Source of the DNA: Arthrobacter sp. StoSoilB22
GTDB lineage: Bacteria > Actinomycetota > Actinomycetes > Actinomycetales > Micrococcaceae
Direction of reading: 5' to 3'
Assembly (NCBI RefSeq): GCF_019977315.1
Contig: NZ_AP024652.1
Span: forward strand, 3,286,001 to 3,350,000
DNA: 64,000 nt
Shown here: positions 8,556 through 17,306 of the stretch, one piece after another
How the letters are laid out: every line of letters begins with the position of its first letter
Position numbering within the stretch: the stretch's first letter is position 1
Translations under genes and position numbers: made by a program
Notes under the pieces: model-generated
What the model saw: the letters and a program-made list of their open reading frames with translations, nothing else
The model's database searches: none
What the model was told of the DNA's origin: nothing

Positions 8556-9719
8556 CTATCTGATTTTGGCGAAGGCCTGTTCCAGGTCTGCGATCAGGTC
8601 CTCCGCTTCCTCGATGCCGCAGGAAAGGCGCAGAAGGTTGACCGGAACAGCCAACTCGGTCCCCTTCACCGAAGCGTGGGTCATCTCCGAGGGGTAGTTC
8701 ATGAGGGACTCGATGCCGCCCAGGGACTCTGCCAGAGTGAACACTGAGGTGGATTCGGCGACCGTACGGGCTGCCGCTTCGCCGCCCTTGAACTGTACGG
8801 ACACCATGCCGCCGAACTTCTTCATCTGCTTGGCAGCGAGCTCATGACCTGGGTGATCCGGGAGGCCCGGGTAAAGGACGGCTTCAACCTCGGGACGCTG
8901 CAGCAACCATTCGGCCACAGCCTGGCCATTCTCACTGTGACGGTCCATGCGAACACCCAGCGTTTTCAAACCGCGGGTAGTCAGGAAGGCATCCATCGGG
9001 CCGGACACCGCACCCACCGCAAACTGAACGAACCCGATCTTCTCGGCAAGATCCGCGTCCTTGACCACAACGGCGCCGCCAACAACGTCGGAGTGGCCCC
9101 CGATGTACTTGGTGGTGGAGTGCACCACAACATCGGCCCCCAGGGCGAGCGGGGTCTGCAAGTAGGGCGACGCGAAGGTGTTATCCACCACAAGGAGGGC
9201 ACCGGCGTCGTGCGCTACTGCGGCGAGCGCCTCGATGTCCGTGATTTTCATCATCGGGTTGGACGGCGTCTCCACCCACACCAGGCGCGTCTTGTTGGCA
9301 GCAACAGCAGCAGCAACGGCATCGAGATCGGACATGTCCACCGGGGTGTTGCCGATGCCCCAGTCCCCCAGCACGCGGTTGATCAGGCGATAGGTGCCAC
9401 CGTAGGCGTCATTGCCCAGCACAATGTGGTCCCCCGGCCGGGCAAGCGCCCGGATCAGTGAATCCTCAGCTGCCAGACCCGAGCCGAAGGAAAACGCAGC
9501 CGTGCCACCTTCAAGGGCGGCGAGTTGCTCTTGGAGGGCGTCGCGGGTGGGGTTGCCTCCACGGCCGTATTCGTATCCTGAACGGAGGTTGCCGATCCCG
9601 TCCTGGGCGTACGTGGTGCTGAAGTGCAGTGGCGGCACAACAGCGCCGGTCACCGGTTCGAAAGCCTGTCCAGCGTGGACGGCGCGCGTGTTGAACCCGG
9701 CGTTGTTGATGGCAGACAT
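8556..9719 (-). CDS. metB: Cystathionine gamma-synthase
   Basis: PLP enzyme of the Cys/Met metabolism family, 387 aa. The internal aldimine lysine is Lys204 in VVHSTTKYIGGHSDVVGG, and YGRGGNPTRDALQ supplies the phosphate-binding region. It would make cystathionine from an activated homoserine and cysteine; a cystathionine gamma-lyase role is an alternative, because the two families are hard to separate by sequence. The gene directly upstream encodes cystathionine beta-synthase, which would make the pair a two-way or reverse transsulfuration unit. In that setting a lyase activity (CGL) is quite possible. Shine-Dalgarno GAGGAG precedes the ATG. Confidence 0.85.
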   Translation of the reverse strand: MSAINNAGFNTRAVHAGQAFEPVTGAVVPPLHFSTTYAQDGIGNLRSGYEYGRGGNPTRDALQEQLAALEGGTAAFSFGSGLAAEDSLIRALARPGDHIVLGNDAYGGTYRLINRVLGDWGIGNTPVDMSDLDAVAAAVAANKTRLVWVETPSNPMMKITDIEALAAVAHDAGALLVVDNTFASPYLQTPLALGADVVVHSTTKYIGGHSDVVGGAVVVKDADLAEKIGFVQFAVGAVSGPMDAFLTTRGLKTLGVRMDRHSENGQAVAEWLLQRPEVEAVLYPGLPDHPGHELAAKQMKKFGGMVSVQFKGGEAAARTVAESTSVFTLAESLGGIESLMNYPSEMTHASVKGTELAVPVNLLRLSCGIEEAEDLIADLEQAFAKIR

Positions 9720-9771
9720 TGAAGCTCCTCTAGTTTCGTTCAGGGATTGCAGTGGAATCGGCGCGGGGCGC

Positions 9772-11157
9772 TCAGTTGCTCAAGTAGGCCAGGAGGTCGT
9801 GCCGGGTCAGGATTCCCACGGGGGCTCCCGCGAAGGTCACCATCAGGGTATCGACGTCGGACAGCAGCTCCCGGGCGGCGGAAAGGGTCTCCAAGGAGCC
9901 GATCACGGGCAGGCGCTCGCCCATGTGTTCGGAGACCTTGTCAGCCAGCTTGGCTTCGCCGCGGAACAGTTTTGTGGTGAGGCTGCGCTCATCAACTGCC
10001 CCGAGGACCTCGCCCATCACCACCGGGGGTTCCTGTGAAAGAACCGGTATGTGGGATACGCCGAACTCGTTCATGATGTTGATGACATCGCGGACCGTTT
10101 CGTTCGGGTGGATGTGGACCAGGTCCGGCATCTCTCCCGTCTTGGATTTGAGCACCTCGCCCACGGAAGCTTCCTCGCCGCCGGCCAGGAAGCCGTAGGA
10201 ACGCATCCACTGATCGTTGAAGATCTTGGCAAGGTAGCCACGGCCCGAGTCCGGGAGGATCACCACAACCACGGCGGACTCGTCCAGGTCCTTGGCTGCG
10301 TGCAACGCCGCAACGACGGCCATGCCGGAGGAACCGCCCACCAGCAGGCCCTCCTCGCGGGCGAGGCGGCGGGTCATGGAGAAGGAGTCAGCGTCGGATA
10401 CGGCAATCACGTCATCCGGCACCGCGGGATCGTAGTTGCCGGGCCACATGTCCTCGCCCACGCCCTCCACGAAGTACGGCCGGCCGGTTCCGCCTGAGTA
10501 GACCGAGCCTTCCGGGTCCGCCCCAATGACCTTGACCTGGCCGCCGTCGGAATCCGCGCGGTCCGCCGAGACCTGCTTTAGGTAGCGGCCCGTACCGGTG
10601 ATGGTGCCGCCGGTTCCGGCGCCAATGATTACGTGAGTGACCCGGCCGTCCGTGTCCCGCCAGATTTCCGGGCCTGTGGTCTCGAAGTGGCTGCCAGGGG
10701 CAGCGGGATTGGAGAACTGGTCCGGTTTGAAGGCCCCCGGGATCTCCTTGACCAGACGGTCGGAGACGCCGTAGTAGCTCTGCGGGCTGTCAGGTGCTAC
10801 CGCGGTGGGCGTCACCACCACTTCGGCCCCGTACGCCCTCAGCACGGCCCGCTTGTCCTCGCCCACCTTATCCGGCACCACAAAAACGCACTTGTAACCC
10901 TTTTGCTGGGCGACAAGCGCCAGTCCCACCCCGGTGTTGCCCGACGTCGGCTCAACGATGGTTCCGCCCGGCTTGAGCCGGCCGTCCTTTTCCGCGTCTT
11001 CGATCATCTTCACGGCGATCCGGTCCTTGATGGATCCGCCGGGATTGATGTATTCGAGCTTCACCAGGACGGTGGCCCTGATTCCCTCGGTGACGTGGTT
11101 GAGCTTGATGAGCGGCGTATTGCCGATGAGGTCCAACACGGACTGGGCATACTTCAT
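9772..11157 (-). CDS. cbs: Cystathionine beta-synthase with C-terminal CBS pair
   Basis: Condenses serine (or O-acetylserine) with homocysteine to cystathionine in the cytoplasm. The PLP lysine is Lys44 in NPGGSIKDR, the phosphate loop is EPTSGNTGVGLA, and GAGTGGTITGTGRYLK follows. Residues about 340-461 form a tandem CBS domain (Bateman module), so nucleotide or S-adenosylmethionine control is likely. The 461-aa length matches actinobacterial Cbs, and the N-terminal heme domain of the human enzyme is absent. The TAACTT box 7 bases before the ATG suggests a leaderless mRNA. It is followed after 52 bp by metB, and both are probably co-transcribed. Confidence 0.9.
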   Translation of the reverse strand: MKYAQSVLDLIGNTPLIKLNHVTEGIRATVLVKLEYINPGGSIKDRIAVKMIEDAEKDGRLKPGGTIVEPTSGNTGVGLALVAQQKGYKCVFVVPDKVGEDKRAVLRAYGAEVVVTPTAVAPDSPQSYYGVSDRLVKEIPGAFKPDQFSNPAAPGSHFETTGPEIWRDTDGRVTHVIIGAGTGGTITGTGRYLKQVSADRADSDGGQVKVIGADPEGSVYSGGTGRPYFVEGVGEDMWPGNYDPAVPDDVIAVSDADSFSMTRRLAREEGLLVGGSSGMAVVAALHAAKDLDESAVVVVILPDSGRGYLAKIFNDQWMRSYGFLAGGEEASVGEVLKSKTGEMPDLVHIHPNETVRDVINIMNEFGVSHIPVLSQEPPVVMGEVLGAVDERSLTTKLFRGEAKLADKVSEHMGERLPVIGSLETLSAARELLSDVDTLMVTFAGAPVGILTRHDLLAYLSN

Positions 11158-11211
11158 AGATACAAAGTTACCGTCTGGTTGCTAAGGGGCTGGACCCGGC
11201 GCCGTCAGCGA

Positions 11212-11604
11212 TCATGCGCCGGCAGAGGTGTCGTTCTGCCATACGCCCAAAACGTTGCCTTCGGTGTCCTTGAAGTAGGCATACCAGCCCATGGCGGGCA
11301 TGGCCTCCTTGGCTTGGACCACACTGCCGCCAGCAGATTCCACCTGCTTGAGCGCGGCATCGATGTCCTCTACATCCAGCGTGAGGACGGGTGTCTTCAG
11401 GGCATCGGTCCGTGGGAACAGTGCGCCGTTGATGGCACCGGGCTCTTTTGGCGCGCCTGTCTGTTCATCGGAAGGTGCTGTGATGGCGATCGTATAGTCC
11501 ATCCCCTGCATGGGACTCAGGTTCCAGCCGAAGGCACTCTGGTAAAAGGTGTTGGCCCGGTCTTGATTGTCCGTAGGAATCTCGAAATGCACAATGGCGG
11601 CCAT
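11212..11604 (-). CDS. VOC (glyoxalase/bleomycin-resistance fold) family protein
   Basis: Small 130-aa protein of the vicinal oxygen chelate fold. Two beta-alpha-beta-beta-beta modules are visible: HFEIPTDNQDRANTFYQSAF at the start and PVLTLDVEDIDAALKQVESA with YAYFKDTEGNVLGVW at the end. The frame runs far upstream without a stop, but the ATG at 11604 has an AAGGAG Shine-Dalgarno and begins the conserved MAAIVHFEIP, so the long frame is rejected. Substrate is unknown; related proteins are annotated as glyoxalase-like. It is divergent from the DNA glycosylase gene. Confidence 0.82.
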   Translation of the reverse strand: MAAIVHFEIPTDNQDRANTFYQSAFGWNLSPMQGMDYTIAITAPSDEQTGAPKEPGAINGALFPRTDALKTPVLTLDVEDIDAALKQVESAGGSVVQAKEAMPAMGWYAYFKDTEGNVLGVWQNDTSAGA

Positions 11605-11760
11605 GATTCGCGCTCCTTGTTCCATGGATTTGTGGTGGTTCATGGCGCGGCGCATCCTCGCCACATCACGGAGTCTAGCCCTGGCCGGCTGCTGCCGTAA
11701 GGGGGGTCCGTCAGGGGTTTCCGTCAGCAGATTGTCAGTCGATCGTGGGACCATAAATAT

Positions 11761-12732
11761 ATGACCATCGCAGAGGCCCCGCCTATTGTCGCGGCCGCGG
11801 CAGATGCGGCCGTCCGGTGGTACCCGGGCAGTTCCTTCCGTTTGGACCACACCATGTTTCCGCTCATGCGCGGCAAGGCGGATCCGTCCTTCGCAACGCA
11901 TTCCAGCGGATTTTGGATGGCGTTCACCGCACCCTCCGGCCCAGTGACGCTGCGCCTCTCGGGAGGTGGGCTGGGGACCGAATCCTTCGTGGACGCACAG
12001 GCCTGGGGGCCCGGGGCGGAGGACGCCGTGGCCGCTGTGCCCAGGTTGCTGGGCGCCGACGACGATTGGTCGGCCTTCGACGAACCCACCTTCCATGCAA
12101 CCCTCCCGCGCTTGGTCACAGAATCCCGACGCCGGAACCCGGCTTTGCGGCTGCCCTCCACCGGGCGGATGGTGGACGCACTGGTGCCGGCCGTCCTGGA
12201 ACAAAAGGTCACGTCTTTGGAGGCACGGCGCGGGTACCGGTATTTGATGTACCGCTACGGAACGCCTGCCCCGGGTAAGGCTCCTGCCGGGCTTCTGGTC
12301 CCTCCTACCGCCAGGCAGTGGCTGGCCATCCCTTCGTGGGAGTGGCACAAAGCCGGTGTTGGACCACAGCGCTCGGCAACTGTCATGCGGGCGCTGCAGT
12401 CCGCCGTCGCGCTTGAACGTCTTGCCGGGCTGGACGCGGCGAAAGCCGGCGCCAAGCTGCAGACCATACCGGGCATCGGCATTTGGACCGCAGCAGAAGT
12501 AGTTCAACGAACCCACGGCTGCCCGGACTCGATTTCCGTAGGCGACTACCACCTGGCTGCTTACGTCGGGTACGCCCTGACAGGACAAAAAACAGACGAC
12601 GCAGGCATGATCCAACTCTTGGAGCCGTGGCGCGGACACAGGCAACGACTGGTCCGGATACTGTACCTCAGCGGCTTCCGCAAGCCCACGTTCGGGCCCC
12701 GGATGACCGTTCAGGATCACCGCGGACACTGA
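11761..12732 (+). CDS. AlkA-like DNA-3-methyladenine glycosylase (HhH-GPD superfamily)
   Basis: Base-excision repair glycosylase of 323 aa. The C-terminal half has the helix-hairpin-helix IPGIGIWTAAEVVQR (about residues 236-250) followed by SISVGDYHLA, where Asp262 is in the position of the catalytic Asp of the HhH-GPD family. The N-terminal 120 residues form an AlkA-like beta domain, and LEQKVTSLEARRGYR is the expected helix. A methyltransferase domain (as in Ada-AlkA fusions) is absent. The start lies in an AT-rich patch (CCATAAATAT directly before the ATG) in this GC-rich genome, so a leaderless start is likely. A second alkylation-repair gene of the AlkD family lies at 49752. Confidence 0.85.
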   Translation: MTIAEAPPIVAAAADAAVRWYPGSSFRLDHTMFPLMRGKADPSFATHSSGFWMAFTAPSGPVTLRLSGGGLGTESFVDAQAWGPGAEDAVAAVPRLLGADDDWSAFDEPTFHATLPRLVTESRRRNPALRLPSTGRMVDALVPAVLEQKVTSLEARRGYRYLMYRYGTPAPGKAPAGLLVPPTARQWLAIPSWEWHKAGVGPQRSATVMRALQSAVALERLAGLDAAKAGAKLQTIPGIGIWTAAEVVQRTHGCPDSISVGDYHLAAYVGYALTGQKTDDAGMIQLLEPWRGHRQRLVRILYLSGFRKPTFGPRMTVQDHRGH

Positions 12733-12835
12733 GCTTTCATTGCGGACCGAAGGTGTCCGCAGGGGCATGGACGGCCTCTCCGGGCGGGTATACGGTGGCG
12801 CTTAGGAGCCATCACCAGCCGTCCCTGGAGTGACC

Positions 12836-13804
12836 GTGATCCACACCAACAAGCTCACCAAGACCTTCACCGTGAAGAAGGAAACCGTCGAGGCCGTGAA
12901 GGGCGTGGACATTGACGTCGCCCCCGGCGAACTGGTTGCTTTCCTGGGCCCCAACGGCGCCGGCAAATCCACAACCCTGCGGATGCTCACCACGCTGTTG
13001 AGACCCACGTCCGGCTCCGCCACCGTAGCTGGGGTTGATGTGGACAAGGATCCTGCGGGCGTCCGTGCCCGGATCGGGTACATCGGACAAGGCAACGGGG
13101 GCGGGCACAGCTACCGGGTGATCGACGAATTGATCATGCAAGGCCGCTTCTACGGAATGAACACCACAGACGCCAAAGCCCGCGCCGAATCTCTCATGGC
13201 TTCCTTGGACCTCAGCGAACTCGCCAAGCGCACGGTCATCAAACTTTCCGGCGGGCAACGGCGACGCATGGACGTTGCCCTCGGGCTGATGCACTCGCCC
13301 GGCTTGCTGTTCCTCGATGAGCCGTCCACAGGCATGGATCCCCAGAACCGCGCCAACCTCTGGGAGCACATCATGCGGATGCGCGAGGAACACGGGACCA
13401 CCATCGTACTGACTACCCACTACATGGATGAGGCCGATTCGATGTCCGAGCGCGTCATTGTGATCGACCACGGAACCATCATCGCCGACGACACCGCTTC
13501 ACGGCTCAAAGCGAATCTTGCCGGGGACCTCCTGGCAGTGGAGGTCGCCGCCGGTGCCGCGTCCGAGGTGCGGGGGCTGCTGGGCCGCGCCGCCGCCGAA
13601 GGCGACATGGAGGAAAACGCGTACGACGGCGTAGTCCGCTTCCGGCTTCGGCTGGCCCACGGTGCCCGGCTTGCGCCGGGGTTGCTGAAGGAAATGCACG
13701 ACGCCGGCGCTCCCGCCCAGTCCCTGGAGTTGAAACCGCCAACGCTGGACGACGTTTTCCTGGAACTGACCGGCCGCAGCCTGCGGGAAGGAGCTGAAGT
13801 CTGA
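12836..13804 (+). CDS. ABC exporter ATPase (DrrA/daunorubicin-resistance type)
   Basis: Nucleotide-binding subunit, 322 aa. Walker A GPNGAGKST is at residues 38-46, the Q-loop region follows as GYIGQGNG, the signature is LSGGQRRRMDVALG, Walker B is LLFLDEPSTGMD and the switch histidine is in LTTHYMDEAD. The C-terminal 90 residues match the DrrA-specific extension ending PTLDDVFLELTGRSL. I chose the GTG at 12836 because GGAG lies 5 bases before it; the earlier GTG at 12830 would overlap that Shine-Dalgarno. The stop overlaps the permease start (TGATG). Drug or lipid export is usual for the family; the substrate is not known. Confidence 0.88.
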   Translation: MIHTNKLTKTFTVKKETVEAVKGVDIDVAPGELVAFLGPNGAGKSTTLRMLTTLLRPTSGSATVAGVDVDKDPAGVRARIGYIGQGNGGGHSYRVIDELIMQGRFYGMNTTDAKARAESLMASLDLSELAKRTVIKLSGGQRRRMDVALGLMHSPGLLFLDEPSTGMDPQNRANLWEHIMRMREEHGTTIVLTTHYMDEADSMSERVIVIDHGTIIADDTASRLKANLAGDLLAVEVAAGAASEVRGLLGRAAAEGDMEENAYDGVVRFRLRLAHGARLAPGLLKEMHDAGAPAQSLELKPPTLDDVFLELTGRSLREGAEV

Positions 13805-14616
13805 TGATTGAACAAGCCGTTGCCCCGGGTGTGACTCTCCAGAAGCGGGGGCCGCGCAGCGTTGTGACGGACATGTGGTTTGTGTTCTGGCGTGAGATGT
13901 TGCTGCCGCTGCGGGATCCGTTCTCGCTGATTTTCTCCCTCATCCAACCCCTGGTGTTCCTCGGGTTGTTCGGGCCACTGCTGGGTGCGGCCGTGGGGGC
14001 TCCAGCCTTCGGTGGCCAGTCCACGCTTCAATGGTTCCTTCCCGGGGTGGTGGTGATGATTGCCTTGTTCGGCACCTCCATGACCGGTTCCAACCTGCAG
14101 TACGAACTCATGACCGGTTCCTATGAGCGGATTCTTGCCACGCCGCTCTCGCGGTCCTCCCTGATGATTGGCCGGGCGTTGAAGGAGTGGGCTCCCTTGG
14201 TACTGCAGGGCTTGCTGATCGCCGTGGTCTGCATCCCCTTCGGCTTCGTTTTCTACCCCATGCACGTGGTGTTGGGTTTGGTCATTCTGGGCATCTTCGG
14301 CATCGGGCTGGGCGCTTTGTCCTATTCGCTGGCCTTGGTTTCGCAGAACAAGGAATGGATCTTCTGGGGCGTGCAGCAAACCCTGCTGTTCCCGCTGATG
14401 ATCCTCTCCGGAATCATGCTGCCCATTGAGGCCGGTCCGGGGTGGATGAAGGTGGCCAGCCTGTTCAATCCACTGACCTACCTGGTCAATGCTGAACGTG
14501 AGTTGTTTGCCGGACGTATCGGTACGGACACCATGTGGGGGCTCGTGGCCGCTGTGGTGACGGCCGCCGTCGGGCTTGCGGTGGGAATCCGGACCATCAG
14601 CCGCAATACCAACTAA
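13804..14616 (+). CDS. ABC-2 type exporter permease (DrrB type)
   Basis: Membrane partner of the preceding ATPase, 270 aa with six predicted membrane segments and the ABC-2 family signature region near GSYERILATPLSRSSLMIGR. It shares one base with the ATPase stop, so the two proteins are made together. The stop codon is directly followed by the stop of the convergent acyl-CoA ligase with no spacer, so termination must occur inside one of the coding regions. Confidence 0.87.
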   Translation: MIEQAVAPGVTLQKRGPRSVVTDMWFVFWREMLLPLRDPFSLIFSLIQPLVFLGLFGPLLGAAVGAPAFGGQSTLQWFLPGVVVMIALFGTSMTGSNLQYELMTGSYERILATPLSRSSLMIGRALKEWAPLVLQGLLIAVVCIPFGFVFYPMHVVLGLVILGIFGIGLGALSYSLALVSQNKEWIFWGVQQTLLFPLMILSGIMLPIEAGPGWMKVASLFNPLTYLVNAERELFAGRIGTDTMWGLVAAVVTAAVGLAVGIRTISRNTN

Positions 14617-16308
14617 CTACCTGCCTTGCGCTTGGAGATGTAGCCGGGAGATGGCGTCCTGCCGCATGTCCACCTTCCGCACCTTGCCGGAGACCGTCAT
14701 GGGGAAGGATTCGCGGACGTCGATGTAGCGCGGGATCTTGTAGTGGGCCAGTTTGCCGCGACAGTACTCGGCAATGTCCTGGACCGTCAGCGCGGCAACA
14801 CCGGGTTTGAGGATGATGCAGGCCATGAGCTCTTCTCCGTATTTCCGGTCCGGGACGCCGATGACCTGAACATCCTGGATGGACGGGTGGAGGTACAGGA
14901 ATTCTTCGATCTCGCGGGGGTAGATATTCTCGCCGCCACGGATCACCATGTCCTTGATGCGGCCCTCGATCACCAGGTAGCCATCCTCGTCCATGCGGGC
15001 CAGGTCACCGGTGTGCATCCAGCCATCAGCGTCGATTGCCTCCGCGGTTTTGTCCGGCTGGCCCCAGTAACCCTTCATCACCGAGTAACCCCGCGTGCAG
15101 AGCTCGCCGATCACGCCACGCTCCACCACTTCCCCGGAACCCGGGTCAATGATGCGGCTCTCCAGGTGCGGCATTGTCCGGCCTACCGTGCTGGTCCGCT
15201 GCTCCAGCGTGTCCCCCGGGCGGGTCATGGTGGACACGGGCGAGGTCTCGGTCATGCCGTAGCAAATGGCAACATCCACCATGTGCATCTCATCGATCAC
15301 CCGGCGCATCACTTCGATGGGACACAAGGAACCTGCCATCACTCCTGTCCGCAACGTGGAGAGATCGTAGGAGGTGAAGTCCTCCAGCGCGAGCTCGGCG
15401 ATGAACATGGTGGGCACTCCGTACAAGGAAGTCCCGCCGAAGTCCTGCACGGCTTCCAACGCCGCCGATGCATTGAACCCGCGTCCTGGAATGATGGTGG
15501 CCGCGCCCAAGCTCAGGGCATTCAGGTTTCCGATCACCATGCCGAAGCAGTGATAAAACGGCACGGGAATCACCACCCGGTCATGCTCGGTGTAGTTCAG
15601 GAGCCGGCCGATCGAGTGCCCGTTGTTGAGGATGTTGTGGTGCGTCAACGTGGCGCCCTTGGGGAATCCCGTGGTGCCTGAGGTGTACTGCAGGTTGATG
15701 GGATCGTGAGGGTCCAGTTCCGCCATGCGTTCACGCAGTGCTGAAGGCCCGACGCCGTCTGCCCGGGTCAGAAGTTGGCTGTACGTGAGTTCGAGGTTGG
15801 CTACGGGGACGCCCACAGTGAGTCCCAGTTCCGGCGCTCCCGGAAGGAAAACGATCTCCCGAAGCTCGGGACAGTTGCCGGCCGCATCCCTGGCCATGCC
15901 CACATAGTCGCTGTTCTTGTCGCTTGGTGCGGCCACCAGCATTCTCATGCCGTTCTGTTTCACCACGAACTCCAGCTCGTGGCTGCGATACGCCGGGTTC
16001 ACATTGACCAGCACGGCGCCAATCTTTGCTGTGGCGTATTGAAGGATGGTCCACTCTGCGCAGTTCGGACTCCAAATGCCGATCCTCTCACCTTTGCCCA
16101 CGTCCATGGCGAGCAGTGCGCGGGCGAGGTGATCGACGTCGTCGTTCAACTTTTGGTAGCTCCACCGGCGAGCATCGCCGCCTGGTGTTGCAGCGGCCTC
16201 GATCAGCGCATCCCGCAAGGGGAACTGCGCCGCGACGCGCTCAAAATTGGCACCAATGGTCTCTTCGAGCAGCGGGACGGCAGTGTCTCCGGCGGTATAG
16301 GACAACAT
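14617..16308 (-). CDS. AMP-binding acyl-CoA synthetase (fatty-acyl-CoA ligase)
   Basis: Activates a carboxylic acid as acyl-AMP and transfers it to CoA; 563 aa. The AMP-binding P-loop is YTSGTTGFPKGATLTHHN. CYGMTETSPVS is the A5 motif, GWMHTGDLARMDEDGYL with GRIKDMVIRGGENIYPREIE is the hinge, and the acylating lysine is in SGKVRK near the C-terminus. This set fits medium- or long-chain fatty acid ligases (FadD35/AtoE-like). A TAGCGT box lies 6 bases before the ATG, suggesting a leaderless transcript. No beta-oxidation gene is adjacent, so it seems to be a lone gene. Confidence 0.87.
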   Translation of the reverse strand: MLSYTAGDTAVPLLEETIGANFERVAAQFPLRDALIEAAATPGGDARRWSYQKLNDDVDHLARALLAMDVGKGERIGIWSPNCAEWTILQYATAKIGAVLVNVNPAYRSHELEFVVKQNGMRMLVAAPSDKNSDYVGMARDAAGNCPELREIVFLPGAPELGLTVGVPVANLELTYSQLLTRADGVGPSALRERMAELDPHDPINLQYTSGTTGFPKGATLTHHNILNNGHSIGRLLNYTEHDRVVIPVPFYHCFGMVIGNLNALSLGAATIIPGRGFNASAALEAVQDFGGTSLYGVPTMFIAELALEDFTSYDLSTLRTGVMAGSLCPIEVMRRVIDEMHMVDVAICYGMTETSPVSTMTRPGDTLEQRTSTVGRTMPHLESRIIDPGSGEVVERGVIGELCTRGYSVMKGYWGQPDKTAEAIDADGWMHTGDLARMDEDGYLVIEGRIKDMVIRGGENIYPREIEEFLYLHPSIQDVQVIGVPDRKYGEELMACIILKPGVAALTVQDIAEYCRGKLAHYKIPRYIDVRESFPMTVSGKVRKVDMRQDAISRLHLQAQGR

Positions 16309-16391
16309 GACGGAACGCTACCAAGGGACTGCCCGCAACAGAACCGTAACCACCTCCAGCGGCGGCGTGTCCTGCCGGTAGGGTTGGAACC

Positions 16392-16670
16392 ATGAGTGCA
16401 CCCATTGACCTGCAGGCCACGTTCATCCCCAACGAAGGCGAGTTCTTCCGCGTGAAGCTCGCTTTGGAAATCGCGATCGACGAGGTCGTCAACGAGCCCG
16501 GCTGCATCCGTTACGAACTGACCGAAGCGACCGAGGAAAAGCTCGTCCTGACCGAGCGTTGGGAATCCGAAGAGCTTCTGGAGAAGCACTCCAAGGGCAT
16601 CGCCGTCCAGGACCTCAACGAATCCCTCAGCGCTCTGCTTGCCGAGCCGGTCAAGCTCGAACGGCTGTAA
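16392..16670 (+). CDS. Antibiotic biosynthesis monooxygenase (ABM)-domain protein, putative quinol monooxygenase
   Basis: Small 92-aa protein with one ABM ferredoxin-like fold: an initial strand (IDLQATFIPNEG), a helix with EIAIDEVVNEPGCIRYEL and the strand EEKLVLTERWESEELLEKH. Proteins of this size act as homodimers; YgiN-type quinol monooxygenase is the nearest known role, but activity cannot be read from sequence. A TAGGGT box lies 7 bases before the ATG (leaderless start). It is followed by a strong terminator, so it is monocistronic. Confidence 0.78.
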   Translation: MSAPIDLQATFIPNEGEFFRVKLALEIAIDEVVNEPGCIRYELTEATEEKLVLTERWESEELLEKHSKGIAVQDLNESLSALLAEPVKLERL

Positions 16671-16700
16671 TCGCCGCAAGACTGCGAGAACGCCTTAAAT

Positions 16701-16740
16701 CATCGAGGTCGCCGGAATTTTCCGGCGACCTCGATGCTTT
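16701..16740 (+). terminator. Rho-independent terminator between convergent genes
   Basis: Perfect 16-bp stem (CATCGAGGTCGCCGGA, 16701-16716, pairing with 16721-16736) with the loop ATTT, followed by CTTT on the plus strand. In the other direction the stem is followed by ATTT. It lies between the ABM gene and the convergent thioredoxin gene and can serve both. Confidence 0.75.
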
Positions 16741-16776
16741 CCGGCGGCATCGATGTTTCGAAGCCGCCGATGAGTC

Positions 16777-17154
16777 TTAGTTTTCCTGAGCCTCGGCACG
16801 TGCCTTGGCGACGTGCGCGTGGACCTCTTCCATGTCCAGCCCCTTCACGGCCTCGATGACCTGCTCAAGCTGCGGGCCGTTCAGGGCACCCGGCTGCGAG
16901 AAGACCAGAACCTTTTCGCGGAAAGCCATGAGCGTGGGGATGGACGTGATCCCGGCCTCGGCGGCGAGCTGCTGCTCAGCCTCGGTGTCTACCTTCGCGA
17001 ACACCACGTCAGTGTGCTTCTCAGAAGCAGCCCCGTACGTGGGGGCAAACTGACGGCACGGGGCACACCAAGATGCCCAAAAATCCACCAGGACAATGTC
17101 ATTGTCCTCAATGGTCGATGCGAACTGTTCTCCAGTGATGTCAACTGTAGCCAT
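16777..17154 (-). CDS. trxA: Thioredoxin
   Basis: Disulfide reductase of 125 aa with the active site WCAPC (Cys30 and Cys33), preceded by DFWASW and followed by the cis-proline region ITSIPTLMAF. It is about 20 residues longer than E. coli thioredoxin because of a charged C-terminal helix (EEVHAHVAKARAEAQEN). The frame is open 100 codons further upstream, but the ATG at 17154 has a GGAAG Shine-Dalgarno and begins the conserved MATVDIT. No thioredoxin reductase lies nearby. It is divergent from the TetR gene. Confidence 0.9.
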   Translation of the reverse strand: MATVDITGEQFASTIEDNDIVLVDFWASWCAPCRQFAPTYGAASEKHTDVVFAKVDTEAEQQLAAEAGITSIPTLMAFREKVLVFSQPGALNGPQLEQVIEAVKGLDMEEVHAHVAKARAEAQEN

Positions 17155-17260
17155 GCTTCCACGGTACGCGACCCCGCCCGCGAAGTCCCGCGGAGGGGCT
17201 CCCTGTTCGCTGTCTGCGTCACCGGGAATAAACGCCGAGAGGGAAGTTGTAAAGCAAGCC

Positions 17261-17306
17261 TTGTCCCGGATTGAACAAGTGTTTAGTCTTTGAAACATGC
17301 GTTCAA
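17261..17306 (+). promoter_or_regulatory. tetR promoter with overlapping 36-bp palindromic operator
   Basis: A -35 TTGTCC (17261-17266) and a -10 TAGTCT (17284-17289) are separated by 17 bp. A palindrome at 17271-17306 covers the -10 box and the start codon. Its outer arms TTGAAC/GTTCAA and inner arms TGTTT/AAACA are perfect, with 3-base spacers and an 8-base centre. It is the expected autoregulatory site of the TetR protein encoded directly downstream. Confidence 0.6.

Noticed and set aside
11605..12768. Extended N-terminus of the VOC protein (388 extra codons)
   Set aside because: This part is antisense to the DNA glycosylase gene and has no similarity to the VOC family. The ATG at 11604 has a good Shine-Dalgarno.
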